Shown in pieces: positions 24,998-33,035 of a DNA stretch of 37,644 bases. The first letter of the stretch is position 1. Each line of letters opens with the position of its first letter. The position numbers and the translations under genes were made by a program. The notes under the pieces are model-generated. The model did not search any database. It saw nothing but the letters and a program-made list of their open reading frames with translations, and was not told the DNA's origin. The stretch is from assembly GCA_045649265.1 (NCBI GenBank), contig JAZRPO010000071.1, positions 1-37,644 on the forward strand, written 5' to 3'. Origin of the DNA: SIG480 sp045649265. Its GTDB lineage: Bacteria > Bacillota > Clostridia > Oscillospirales > JAAYXM01.

Positions 24998-25695
24998 TGG
25001 GAAAAGATGTTATAATAGCTTGTGATTTTAAGAGCGCAGAGGATACCTTCGCGTTTTTGGACAAATTCACCGACAAAAAGCCGTTTGTCAAAATCGGTAT
25101 GGAGCTTTTTTATGCGGAGGGGCCGCAGATTGTCCGTGAGATAAAAAAGCGCGGCCATAAAATTTTTCTCGATCTTAAGCTTCACGACATCCCGAATACG
25201 GTAAAAAAGGCGATGTCTGTGCTCAGAAACCTTGATGTAGATATAACAAACCTTCACGCAGCGGGGACAAGCGCCATGATGCGAGCTGCGATAGAGGGCC
25301 TGACTCGCGAAGACGGTACACGTCCGCTTCTCATTGCAGTAACCCAGCTTACCTCCACTGACCAGGAGAGCATGGAGCGCGACCTTCTCATTGAAAAACC
25401 GATAGATGAGGTGGTTATGCACTATGCAAAGACTGCAAAGGATGCCGGGCTTGACGGTGTTGTCTGCTCGCCGCTTGAAGCAGAAAAGGTTCATGCCACT
25501 TGCGGCGGGAGCTTCCTTACGGTTACTCCGGGTGTCCGTTTTGCAGATGGCGACATAGGCGACCAGAAGCGCGTTATGACACCTGCCGAGGCAAAGAAAA
25601 TCGGCTCAGACTATATAGTTGTCGGGCGTCCGATTACTGCGGCAGAAGAACCCGTTGCAGCATACCAGCGTTGCGTTTCTGAATTTGTAGACTAA
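24997..25695 (+). CDS. pyrF: Orotidine 5'-phosphate decarboxylase
   Basis: The 232-residue protein performs the last step to UMP. The catalytic D-x-K-x2-D set is D59, K61 and D64 in DLKLHDIPNTVKKA, with D10 at the end of the first strand and VTPGVRF as the phosphate loop near residue 174. It starts on the last base of the pyrD stop codon, a one-base overlap, so it is translationally coupled. Confidence 0.94.
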   Translation: MGKDVIIACDFKSAEDTFAFLDKFTDKKPFVKIGMELFYAEGPQIVREIKKRGHKIFLDLKLHDIPNTVKKAMSVLRNLDVDITNLHAAGTSAMMRAAIEGLTREDGTRPLLIAVTQLTSTDQESMERDLLIEKPIDEVVMHYAKTAKDAGLDGVVCSPLEAEKVHATCGGSFLTVTPGVRFADGDIGDQKRVMTPAEAKKIGSDYIVVGRPITAAEEPVAAYQRCVSEFVD

Positions 25696-25716
25696 AATTA
25701 AGAGGAGATAAAGATT

Positions 25717-26361
25717 ATGGAAAAGCTTATTGCGAAGGATTTACTTTCTATTCGGGCAGTATTCTTCCGTCCGGAGGAGCCGTTTACCTGGGCAAGCGGC
25801 ATAAAGAGCCCGGTCTATTGCGACAACCGCCTGACTCTCACAGCTCCGAAGGTGAGAGACGATGTTGAAAACGGCCTTGTTTCGCTTATCCGCGAAAACT
25901 TTCCTGAGGCGGAGGTGCTTATGGGAACATCTACTGCAGGAATCGCCCACGCAGCAATCTGCGGCCACATTATGAATCTCCCGATGGGCTATGTCCGATC
26001 GGGCGCAAAGGACCATGGCAGAAACAATCAGATTGAGGGAAAACTTGAAAAGGGCCAGAAGGTTGTAGTGGTTGAGGACCTCATCTCAACCGGCGGAAGT
26101 GTTATAGAGGTTGTAAATGTGCTTCGCGAAGCAGGCGCTGAGGTTTTAGGTGTTGTCAGCATCTTTACCTACGGTATGCAAAAGGGAATTGACCGCTTAG
26201 AGGCTGCAAACGTAAAAAATGTTTCGCTCACAAATTTTGACGTTATAGCATCCGTTGCAGCAGCTGAGGGATATATAAAGAAAGATGATGTTGACCGCCT
26301 TATAAAATTCAGAAACAATCCGTCTGACGAGAGTTGGATAGGCACGGGGGTAGGGGAATGA
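25717..26361 (+). CDS. pyrE: Orotate phosphoribosyltransferase
   Basis: The 214-residue enzyme joins orotate to PRPP to give OMP. The PRPP signature VVVVEDLISTGGS is at 116-128, and the conserved basic loop GAKDHGRNN at 96-104 matches the catalytic lysine/histidine loop of the family. AGAGGAG precedes the ATG. Its stop overlaps the pyrB start in an ATGA junction. The order pyrF before pyrE is the usual Gram-positive arrangement. Confidence 0.94.
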   Translation: MEKLIAKDLLSIRAVFFRPEEPFTWASGIKSPVYCDNRLTLTAPKVRDDVENGLVSLIRENFPEAEVLMGTSTAGIAHAAICGHIMNLPMGYVRSGAKDHGRNNQIEGKLEKGQKVVVVEDLISTGGSVIEVVNVLREAGAEVLGVVSIFTYGMQKGIDRLEAANVKNVSLTNFDVIASVAAAEGYIKKDDVDRLIKFRNNPSDESWIGTGVGE

Positions 26362-27428
26362 GAAGTCTTATAGATATTCTTGACCTTTCCTGTGAAGAAA
26401 TCCAAGAGCTTCTTCAAGTTGCCTGTGACATAATTGCAAACCCGTGGAAGTACTCTGAGATGTGTCGGGGGAAGAAGCTTGCGACATTGTTTTTTGAGCC
26501 GTCAACCCGAACTCGCCTGAGCTTTGAGGCAGCTATGCTTGAGCTGGGCGGAAGTGTTCTCGGTTTTTCCGAGGCAAGCTCTTCATCTGCTGCAAAAGGA
26601 GAGAGCATCGCAGATACAGCTCGCGTTATGAGTGCATATTGCGATATAATTGCGATGCGTCACCCGAAAGAGGGCGCTCCGTTTGTTGCGGCGAGAAATG
26701 CTACCGTTCCTGTTATTAACGGCGGCGACGGCGGGCATTGCCACCCGACACAGACACTTACCGACCTTCTCACAATCTACCGTGAAAAGGGAGATTTAAA
26801 CAATATCACAGTCGGGTTTTGCGGAGATTTGAAGTTTGGAAGAACTGTCCATTCCCTCATTTCGGCGCTTGCACGATACGAGGGGATAAAGGTAATTCTC
26901 ATTTCTCCCGATGAGCTGCGTCTTCCAAGCTATATTAAAAAAGAAGTAGCGTTTGACTTTGAGGAAACCACCTCCCTTGAAGAAGCCATGCCGAAGCTTG
27001 ATGTGCTTTATATGACGAGGATTCAGAGGGAGCGCTTTGAAACTGAAGATGAGTATGACCGCTTAAAGGATAGCTATATTCTCACTCCCGAAAAGCTTGC
27101 GAGTGCAAAAGAAGATATGTGTATTCTTCATCCCCTGCCGAGAGTTAATGAAATAAGCGTTGCAGTCGATAATGATCCGCGCGCATGCTATTTCAAGCAG
27201 GTAAAAAACGGCAAATACATCCGCATGGCTCTTATCTTAAAGCTTATTGAAGAAGCTAGCATTTCAGGAAAGCGCGAGCTTGACGATTCGGAATATATTA
27301 TCGGAAAACACAAATGCGAAAATCCGCGCTGCATAACCTCTACTGAGCAGGAGCTTGCTCATATGTTCAAAAAAACTGCAAGCGGAGCGGCAAGATGTAT
27401 TTACTGCGAGGCAAAGGCGAGAATGTAA
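26358..27428 (+). CDS. pyrB: Aspartate carbamoyltransferase with C-terminal PyrI-like zinc module
   Basis: Start taken at ATG 26358, which overlaps the pyrE stop by four bases; an earlier TTG at 26334 lies inside pyrE. The 356 residues comprise a catalytic chain (about 1-300) with the carbamoyl-phosphate motif STRTR at 49-53, HPKEG near 99 and HPLPR near 266, then a linker and a 38-residue tail. The tail carries C320-x4-C325 and C347-x2-C350 in KCENPRC and CIYC, matching the zinc domain of the PyrI regulatory chain (which in E. coli holds catalytic and regulatory chains together). The nucleotide-binding half of PyrI is absent, so classical CTP/ATP control through this chain is not expected. 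It is the last gene of the pyr operon. Confidence 0.92.
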   Translation: MRSLIDILDLSCEEIQELLQVACDIIANPWKYSEMCRGKKLATLFFEPSTRTRLSFEAAMLELGGSVLGFSEASSSSAAKGESIADTARVMSAYCDIIAMRHPKEGAPFVAARNATVPVINGGDGGHCHPTQTLTDLLTIYREKGDLNNITVGFCGDLKFGRTVHSLISALARYEGIKVILISPDELRLPSYIKKEVAFDFEETTSLEEAMPKLDVLYMTRIQRERFETEDEYDRLKDSYILTPEKLASAKEDMCILHPLPRVNEISVAVDNDPRACYFKQVKNGKYIRMALILKLIEEASISGKRELDDSEYIIGKHKCENPRCITSTEQELAHMFKKTASGAARCIYCEAKARM

Positions 27429-27431
27429 AAT

Positions 27432-27471
27432 AAAAAGGATATACCTTCTGAAAAAAGGTATATCCTTTTTT
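27432..27471 (+). terminator. Terminator of the pyr operon
   Basis: A perfect 16-bp stem (27432-27447 with 27455-27470), a 7-base loop and a run of six T residues (27466-27471) follow the pyrB stop within 4 bases. The stem is strong and symmetrical (A-run and T-run), so it could stop transcription from either side. Confidence 0.93.
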
Positions 27472-27481
27472 GCGTTTTCTA

Positions 27482-27510
27482 TTGTGTATTTCTACTATAT
27501 GTAGTATAAT
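27482..27510 (+). promoter_or_regulatory. Promoter ahead of thiI
   Basis: TTGTGT (27482-27487), 17 bases and TATAAT (27505-27510). A short inverted repeat TACTA-4-TAGTA (27493-27506) covers the spacer and touches the -10 box, and could be an operator. Further TATAAT copies follow in the adjacent repeat. Confidence 0.72.
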
Positions 27511-27530
27511 TATAATGTATAATTATAATG
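27505..27530 (+). repeat. Exact 13-base tandem duplication containing -10 boxes
   Basis: TATAATTATAATG occurs at 27505-27517 and again, identically and without a gap, at 27518-27530. Each copy contains two TATAAT hexamers, so four -10-like boxes lie in a row; only the first is 17 bases from the -35 box. Confidence 0.85.
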
Positions 27531-27552
27531 TAAATCGAAGGGTGAACTCAAC

Positions 27553-28713
27553 TTGAAGGAAATTATGCTTTTAAAGCTCGGAGAGCTTGTTTTAAAAGGG
27601 CAGAACCGAGGAAATTTTGAAAAAAGACTTATGAAAAATCTTGCATGGAGAATTCGCAACTTCGGCGAGTTTAAGATTTACTGCATGCAGTCAACAATAT
27701 ATATAGAACCGCAGTCGGATTCCTGCGATATGGATGCGGCATTCTCTGCTGCAGAAAAGGTTTTTGGCGTTGTTAACATTTCCCGCGCAGCAGAATGCGA
27801 AAAGGACATAAAAGTAATAACAGAAACTGCAAAGGAATACCTTGCCGATATTTTGAGCTCGGCAAAAACCTTTAAGGTTGAGGCACGCCGTTCCGATAAG
27901 TCGTTCCCTATGAAGTCGCCGCAGATAGCGTTTGAAGTTGGGAGCGCGCTTCACGACCACTTCGGAAATCTCGAAGTCGATGTCAAAAACCCCGAGGTAT
28001 GCGTGAGGGTTGAAATCCGTGACCGCGCGGCATTTGTCCACGCAAACCCGGCTCCCGGCGCGGGCGGGCTTCCTGTCGGAATAAACGGGCGAGCCGCAAT
28101 TCTTCTTTCCGGCGGGATTGACAGCCCCGTTGCCGCATATATGATGGCAAAGCGCGGCGTTGAGCTTTTCGGGATTCACTTTTTCTCATATCCTTATACA
28201 TCTGAGCGTGCAAAGCAAAAGGTGATTGAGCTTGCGCGCCTTGTCGGGGTTTACGCAGGCAACATAAAAATAGCAATGATTCCGTTCACGAAAATTCAGG
28301 AAGAAATCCGGGCAAACTGCAAAGAGGAATACTTCACTCTCATTATGCGGAGATTTATGATGTATATTGCAGAGCGCCTTGCAATTTCAAATAATTGCGG
28401 TGCGCTTATCACGGGCGAGAGCCTTGGGCAGGTCGCAAGCCAGACAATGGAAGCTCTCGGAGTTACTGAAAACGGAACAACACTTCCGGTTTTAAGGCCG
28501 GTAATCGGAATGGACAAAGAAGAAATTGTTTCGATTGCGCGAAGAATAAACACTTTTGAAACGTCAATACTTCCGTATGAGGACTGTTGCACTGTCTTTA
28601 CGCCGAAGCACCCAAGAACAAAGCCGAAGCTTGAATATATTCTGGCGGAGGAGAAAAAGCTTCTGTTTGAGCAGCTTGCAAACGAGGCAATAGAGGCAAC
28701 TGAGATTATATAA
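27553..28713 (+). CDS. thiI: tRNA 4-thiouridine synthase / thiamine sulfur carrier enzyme ThiI
   Basis: The 386-residue product has an N-terminal ferredoxin-like plus THUMP region (1-165) and a PP-loop ATPase with SGGIDS at 186-191. It adenylates uridine 8 of tRNA for sulfur transfer and can supply sulfur for thiazole synthesis. The C terminus has the Firmicute-type YEDCCTVFTPKHP motif and no rhodanese domain, so sulfur must come from a partner cysteine desulfurase, which is not nearby. A TTG start at 27553 with GAAGGGTG upstream matches the family's first residues (KEIMLLKLGEL); the ATG at 27565 is the alternative. It is first in a long plus-strand run. Confidence 0.92.
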   Translation: MKEIMLLKLGELVLKGQNRGNFEKRLMKNLAWRIRNFGEFKIYCMQSTIYIEPQSDSCDMDAAFSAAEKVFGVVNISRAAECEKDIKVITETAKEYLADILSSAKTFKVEARRSDKSFPMKSPQIAFEVGSALHDHFGNLEVDVKNPEVCVRVEIRDRAAFVHANPAPGAGGLPVGINGRAAILLSGGIDSPVAAYMMAKRGVELFGIHFFSYPYTSERAKQKVIELARLVGVYAGNIKIAMIPFTKIQEEIRANCKEEYFTLIMRRFMMYIAERLAISNNCGALITGESLGQVASQTMEALGVTENGTTLPVLRPVIGMDKEEIVSIARRINTFETSILPYEDCCTVFTPKHPRTKPKLEYILAEEKKLLFEQLANEAIEATEII

Positions 28714-28741
28714 TAAACGACTGAAAAGAGGTTTTTTAGCT

Positions 28742-29983
28742 TTGAATCTGTCAGCAGAAATAATCGCCGTAGGAACAGAAATTTTGCTTGGTGAGATAAC
28801 CAATACAGATGCAGTTACAGTTGCAAGAGCTCTTTCGGAGCTTGGAATAAATGCATACTACCAGACGGTTGTCGGCGATAACCCCGACAGGCTTTACGAT
28901 GCTATAATGGCGGCAAAAAGCCGCGCAGACATAATAATAACCACAGGCGGCCTCGGTCCGACGTTTGATGACCTTACAAAGCAGATTGCCGCAAAGGCTT
29001 TCAATAAAAAGCTTATTCTTTCGGAAAAAGAGCTTGCGAGGATAGAGAGCTATTTTGCAAGCCGAGGAAGAAAAATGACCGAAAACAACGCCCGTCAGGC
29101 ATATTTGCCCGAGGGCTGCACTGTGTTCGAGAACGATTGGGGAACGGCTCCAGGTTGTGCGATTGAGGACAACGGAAAGCTTCTTATAATGCTTCCGGGC
29201 CCTCCACGCGAGTGCGGTCCTATGGTTCGTCAAAGAATGGTTCCATACCTCAAAAAGCTCTCCGGTTCGCATCTCGTATCTCACAGCATAAGAATTTACG
29301 GAATGGGAGAGAGCGAGGTTGAAAGCCACATAAAAGAGTTTGCCGAAACCATGGACAACCCGACGCTTGCGCCGTATGCAAAGGACGGAGAGGTGCTTTT
29401 GCGTGTTACGGGTAAAGCCTCCTCCGAGGAGGAAGCCGATGCCATAACCCAGCCTGTAATCGAAAAGGTATGCGCCCTCCTCGGCGATGTTGTTTATGGC
29501 GTGGATGTCCCGTCTCTTCATGCGGCGGCTTTCCGGCTTCTTCGCGAGAAAAAGCTTACGCTTTCAACGGCTGAGTCATGTACCGGCGGTCTTTGTGCAA
29601 ATTTAATAACAGACCTTCCGGGCTCGTCTGAGGTATTTTACGGCGGAATTTGTGCATACACGAACGAAACAAAGATGAAGATGCTCGGAATTTCAAAAGA
29701 GCTTCTTGAAACCCATGGTGCAGTAAGTCGTGAGACAGCAGAGGCACTCTCGCGCGCAGCGTGCCAAAGGTTTGGCACGGATGCCGGCATCGGAGTTACA
29801 GGCTATGCTGACCCGAACTCCGGCGATGGGAAAAATCCGGGTGGAACTGTTTATGTTTCGGTAACGCTCAGGGGAAAAACAGTCAGCTCAAAGATTTACC
29901 AACCGCAAAGTCGCGCTCTTGCAAAGAGCCGCGCGGCGCAGGAGGCGTTTAACATTCTTCGGAGGGAAGCAGAAAAAATATGA
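28742..29983 (+). CDS. cinA: CinA: nicotinamide-nucleotide amidohydrolase / competence-damage protein
   Basis: The 413-residue product has an N-terminal molybdopterin-binding-like domain (SAEIIAVGTEILLGEITNTD, then TTGGLGPTFDD) and a C-terminal CinA amidase domain (STAESCTGG, residues about 276-284). The amidase recycles nicotinamide mononucleotide in the pyridine nucleotide cycle. The usual GVTG-x-A-G-P loop reads GVTGYADPNSG, a mild departure. The TTG start at 28742 aligns with family starts and has GAGG about 10 bases upstream. Its stop overlaps the next gene by four bases. Confidence 0.9.
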   Translation: MNLSAEIIAVGTEILLGEITNTDAVTVARALSELGINAYYQTVVGDNPDRLYDAIMAAKSRADIIITTGGLGPTFDDLTKQIAAKAFNKKLILSEKELARIESYFASRGRKMTENNARQAYLPEGCTVFENDWGTAPGCAIEDNGKLLIMLPGPPRECGPMVRQRMVPYLKKLSGSHLVSHSIRIYGMGESEVESHIKEFAETMDNPTLAPYAKDGEVLLRVTGKASSEEEADAITQPVIEKVCALLGDVVYGVDVPSLHAAAFRLLREKKLTLSTAESCTGGLCANLITDLPGSSEVFYGGICAYTNETKMKMLGISKELLETHGAVSRETAEALSRAACQRFGTDAGIGVTGYADPNSGDGKNPGGTVYVSVTLRGKTVSSKIYQPQSRALAKSRAAQEAFNILRREAEKI

Positions 29984-30513
29984 TGGAAGAAAAAACCATT
30001 TCGCAAAAATATCATTTCGAAGGCAAAATATTAAGCCTGCGCGAGGATATTGTGCAGTTGCCGAATGGGAGAGAGGCAACGCGTGAGGTTTGTGAGCACT
30101 GTGACGGTGTTGCCGTTTTACCGATAAAGAAAAACGGAGAAGTAGTTTTGGTGTCGCAATTTCGATACCCATTTTCCTGTGTTATAACAGAAGCGCCTGC
30201 CGGAAAGGTTGATGAAGGAGAACACCACCTCGACTGCGCAAAAAGAGAGCTCAGCGAGGAGACGGGGTATACGGCCGATGAGTTTACGTATCTCGGATTC
30301 ATATATCCGTCGCCCGGCTGTATGACCGAAAGGATACACCTCTACATCGCACGAGGGCTGCATGAGGGACAAGCGCACCCCGATGAGGGAGAGTTTCTCG
30401 ATGTTTTGAGCGTAAATCCGGCAGATGCCGTTAAAATGTGTGAAGACGGAACCATTTCAGATGCAAAAACGCAGGTCCTTATATTCCGCGCGGCGAGGAG
30501 CATGGGCCTTTAA
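29980..30513 (+). CDS. NUDIX hydrolase (ADP-ribose pyrophosphatase-like)
   Basis: The 177-residue product carries a full NUDIX box from G68, GKVDEGEH then CAKRELSEETGY, with the REL and EE metal ligands. Length, the N-terminal extension and the Pro/Gly-rich loop after the box (YPSPGCMTE) fit ADP-ribose pyrophosphatase (NudF/YqkG). The start overlaps the cinA stop by four bases; an adjacent second ATG at 29983 is equally possible. Functional coupling to CinA fits: both clear side products of NAD metabolism. Confidence 0.88.
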   Translation: MMEEKTISQKYHFEGKILSLREDIVQLPNGREATREVCEHCDGVAVLPIKKNGEVVLVSQFRYPFSCVITEAPAGKVDEGEHHLDCAKRELSEETGYTADEFTYLGFIYPSPGCMTERIHLYIARGLHEGQAHPDEGEFLDVLSVNPADAVKMCEDGTISDAKTQVLIFRAARSMGL

Positions 30514-30542
30514 GCCGCAGTTAAGATGGAGGGAAGCAGAAA

Positions 30543-31247
30543 ATGGAAAAGAAAATTCTTGTTGTAGAAGATGAAAAAGCAATCGCCGATATCCTTGAAT
30601 TCAATCTGAAAAAAGAGGGCTATGCGGTCATTTGCGCTTATGACGGCGAGGATGGATACGAAAAAGCCATGCGCGAAAACCCCGACCTCATTCTTCTGGA
30701 TGTTATGCTGCCAAAACTTGACGGATTTGAGGTTTGCAAGTCTGTCAGAAAGAGCTCAAACGTTCCGATAATTATGGTAACGGCGCGCGAGGAAGAAGTA
30801 GATAAGGTGTTGGGGCTTGAACTCGGTGCGGACGACTATATTACAAAACCGTTTTCGATGCGAGAGCTTATGGCGCGTGTCAAGGCAAATGTCCGCCGAG
30901 GCTTTTCGCCCAGTGAGGAGAGCACAGCTCAGGCTGCGGGAGATGAGAACAAGCTCGTATTTGGCGATATTGTTATAAACTTAAAGAGCCTTGATTTAAA
31001 GAAGAATGGCGAGAACATAGAGCTCACTCCGCGTGAGTTTGACCTTATAAAATTTCTTGCCACTCAGCCGAATCAGGTCTTTTCCCGCGAAGAGCTTATG
31101 GAAAAGGTCTGGCAGTATGACTACTACGGCGATTTGAGAACAGTAGACGTAACGGTTCGGCGCCTGCGCGAAAAAATCGAAAACGATCCTGCGAACCCTG
31201 AGCGAATCGTAACGCGCCGTGGCGCAGGATACATGTTTGCTGATTAA
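30543..31247 (+). CDS. walR: Response regulator, OmpR/PhoB type, WalR-like
   Basis: The 234-residue product has a receiver domain with acidic pair E9-D10, phosphorylation site D53, T80 and K102, then a winged-helix DNA-binding domain (about 135-232) with LTPREFDLIKFLA and RRLREKIE. It is followed by a HAMP-PAS histidine kinase and walH/walI genes, which identifies it as the essential cell-wall regulator WalR rather than PhoP. It starts 29 bases after the nudix gene with GGAGGG upstream, with no terminator between, so part of its expression may come from the thiI promoter. Confidence 0.92.
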   Translation: MEKKILVVEDEKAIADILEFNLKKEGYAVICAYDGEDGYEKAMRENPDLILLDVMLPKLDGFEVCKSVRKSSNVPIIMVTAREEEVDKVLGLELGADDYITKPFSMRELMARVKANVRRGFSPSEESTAQAAGDENKLVFGDIVINLKSLDLKKNGENIELTPREFDLIKFLATQPNQVFSREELMEKVWQYDYYGDLRTVDVTVRRLREKIENDPANPERIVTRRGAGYMFAD

Positions 31248-31274
31248 AAGACTTTCTTTGTAGGAGGGATTTGA

Positions 31275-33035
31275 TTGCGCTCACTTCAAATGAAGCTCGT
31301 GCTTATTTTTGTTTTGCTTATAGTTTCATTGATGGCGATTGTAGGGACATTTATGCTAAATCGCGTATCGGTATTCTATTTTGATGACTTTACTGAGCAG
31401 ATGAACTCGGTTTTTAACGCCGAGCTTTTTGCCATGCTCAAAAACGAGGCAAGGGCGGAAAACGGAGCAGAGCGCCTCAATACTGCAGTTGCAGCTCATT
31501 CCTCTGCAATGAAAATCAGCAGTTACAGAAACTACTACATACTTGACGGAAAAACGGGAAAAACTCTTTCCGGCTCAAAAAATGAGCAAGTTGAAAGAAC
31601 CCCTGCAATTATCTCTGCTCTCGGGGGAAAAATAGGCCAGGAGAAGAGAATTTCAAGCGGATATATCGACCGTGCATGCCCTATTGAGGTCAATGGCGAG
31701 GTAAAATATATTGTGTATATAAAAGACACAAAGCAGGATATGCAAAAGCTTACCTCTGAAATGTTTACAATCATTTTAAGAACAATGCTCTTTGCAATGC
31801 TCTTTGCTGTTGTTTTGAGCTTTTTGTTTGCTAAAACGATAACAACCCCGATTGAGAGCATCACTAAGGGCGCGAAAAAGCTTTCAATGGGTGAGCTTGA
31901 TACTTCGCTGAGCGTCAACTCAAATGACGAAATAGGAACGCTTACCGAAGCGTTTAACGACATGGCCACAGCGCTTAACACAACTCTTGCGCAGGTCGAG
32001 GATGAAAGAAACAAGCTTGATACTATATTCCTCTATATGGCAGACGGCGTCACCGCTTTTTCGGAGGACGGAAAGCTTATTCATCACAACCCTGCCGCTC
32101 TTGAAATGCTCGGGTTTGACGAGAAGAGCGAAACAACGTACGAAGAAATTTTCAAGGACAGCGGAATAGAGTTTGCGTCGCTTCTTGAAAACGAGGAAGG
32201 TTTTACGGAATACGACCTCGAGGTAGGAGAAAAGACACTCAAAATCAGCTTTGCAACCTTTGGAGAAGAAAGCGGAGAACACGGTGTTATTGCCATTATC
32301 CACGATTTTACCGCACAGCAGAAGCTGGAAAAGTCGCGCAGGGAGTTTGTTGCCAACGTTTCACACGAGCTCCGCACTCCGCTTACAAATGTAAAAAGTT
32401 ATACGGAAACGCTCGCTGATTCTCCGGATGCTCCCATTGAGCTTCGAACGCAGTTTTACGGTGTCATTCTCAATGAAACAGACCGCATGACGAGAATAGT
32501 AAAAGACCTTCTTTCGCTTTCGAAACTCGATTCGGCAAAGATGGATTGGAAAAACGAGAACTTTTCACTTAAAAAGAGTATCGAAAACGCGTATCACGCA
32601 ATGGAGATGGAAGCTCGCAGACGTGGGCAGAAGCTCACGATGTCCATTGATGCATCGCTTCCGGTGTTCTTTGGCGACCGTGAGAGAATAGAGCAGGTTT
32701 TTATAAACCTTCTTTCAAATGCCGTAAAATACACGCCGGACAACGGGAAAATAGAGTTCTCTGCTGAAAAAACGGATGAAGGTTTTGTAAAAATAACAGT
32801 GGCAGACAATGGAATAGGAATTCCCGAAAAAGACATTCCGCGCCTGTTTGAGCGCTTCTATCGTGTCGACAAGGCGCGAAGCCGTGAAATGGGCGGAACA
32901 GGCCTTGGACTTGCAATCGCAAAGGAAATTGTCGAACATTACAACGGACATATCGAACTCAAAAGTGCATATAAAAAGGGTACAACCGTTTCGGTATTTT
33001 TACCGCTTGATAGTTCGGAGGTAGAGGAAATATGA
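31275..33035 (+). CDS. walK: Sensor histidine kinase WalK
   Basis: The 586-residue product has two membrane segments (about 7-29 and 168-187) around an extracellular sensor domain, then HAMP (188-240), PAS (250-350), the histidine box SHELRTPL with H364, and an HATPase domain with NLLSNAVKYTP, DNGIGIPEKD and GGTGLGLAI. It phosphorylates WalR. The TTG start at 31275 has AGGAGGG 6 bases away. Its stop overlaps the walH start by four bases, so kinase and membrane regulator are coupled. Confidence 0.92.
   Translation: MRSLQMKLVLIFVLLIVSLMAIVGTFMLNRVSVFYFDDFTEQMNSVFNAELFAMLKNEARAENGAERLNTAVAAHSSAMKISSYRNYYILDGKTGKTLSGSKNEQVERTPAIISALGGKIGQEKRISSGYIDRACPIEVNGEVKYIVYIKDTKQDMQKLTSEMFTIILRTMLFAMLFAVVLSFLFAKTITTPIESITKGAKKLSMGELDTSLSVNSNDEIGTLTEAFNDMATALNTTLAQVEDERNKLDTIFLYMADGVTAFSEDGKLIHHNPAALEMLGFDEKSETTYEEIFKDSGIEFASLLENEEGFTEYDLEVGEKTLKISFATFGEESGEHGVIAIIHDFTAQQKLEKSRREFVANVSHELRTPLTNVKSYTETLADSPDAPIELRTQFYGVILNETDRMTRIVKDLLSLSKLDSAKMDWKNENFSLKKSIENAYHAMEMEARRRGQKLTMSIDASLPVFFGDRERIEQVFINLLSNAVKYTPDNGKIEFSAEKTDEGFVKITVADNGIGIPEKDIPRLFERFYRVDKARSREMGGTGLGLAIAKEIVEHYNGHIELKSAYKKGTTVSVFLPLDSSEVEEI

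Noticed and set aside
24409..25494. Long antisense frame of 361 codons on the minus strand over pyrD and pyrF
   Set aside because: It is a shadow of two certain plus-strand genes; the product has no recognisable domain and no ribosome site.
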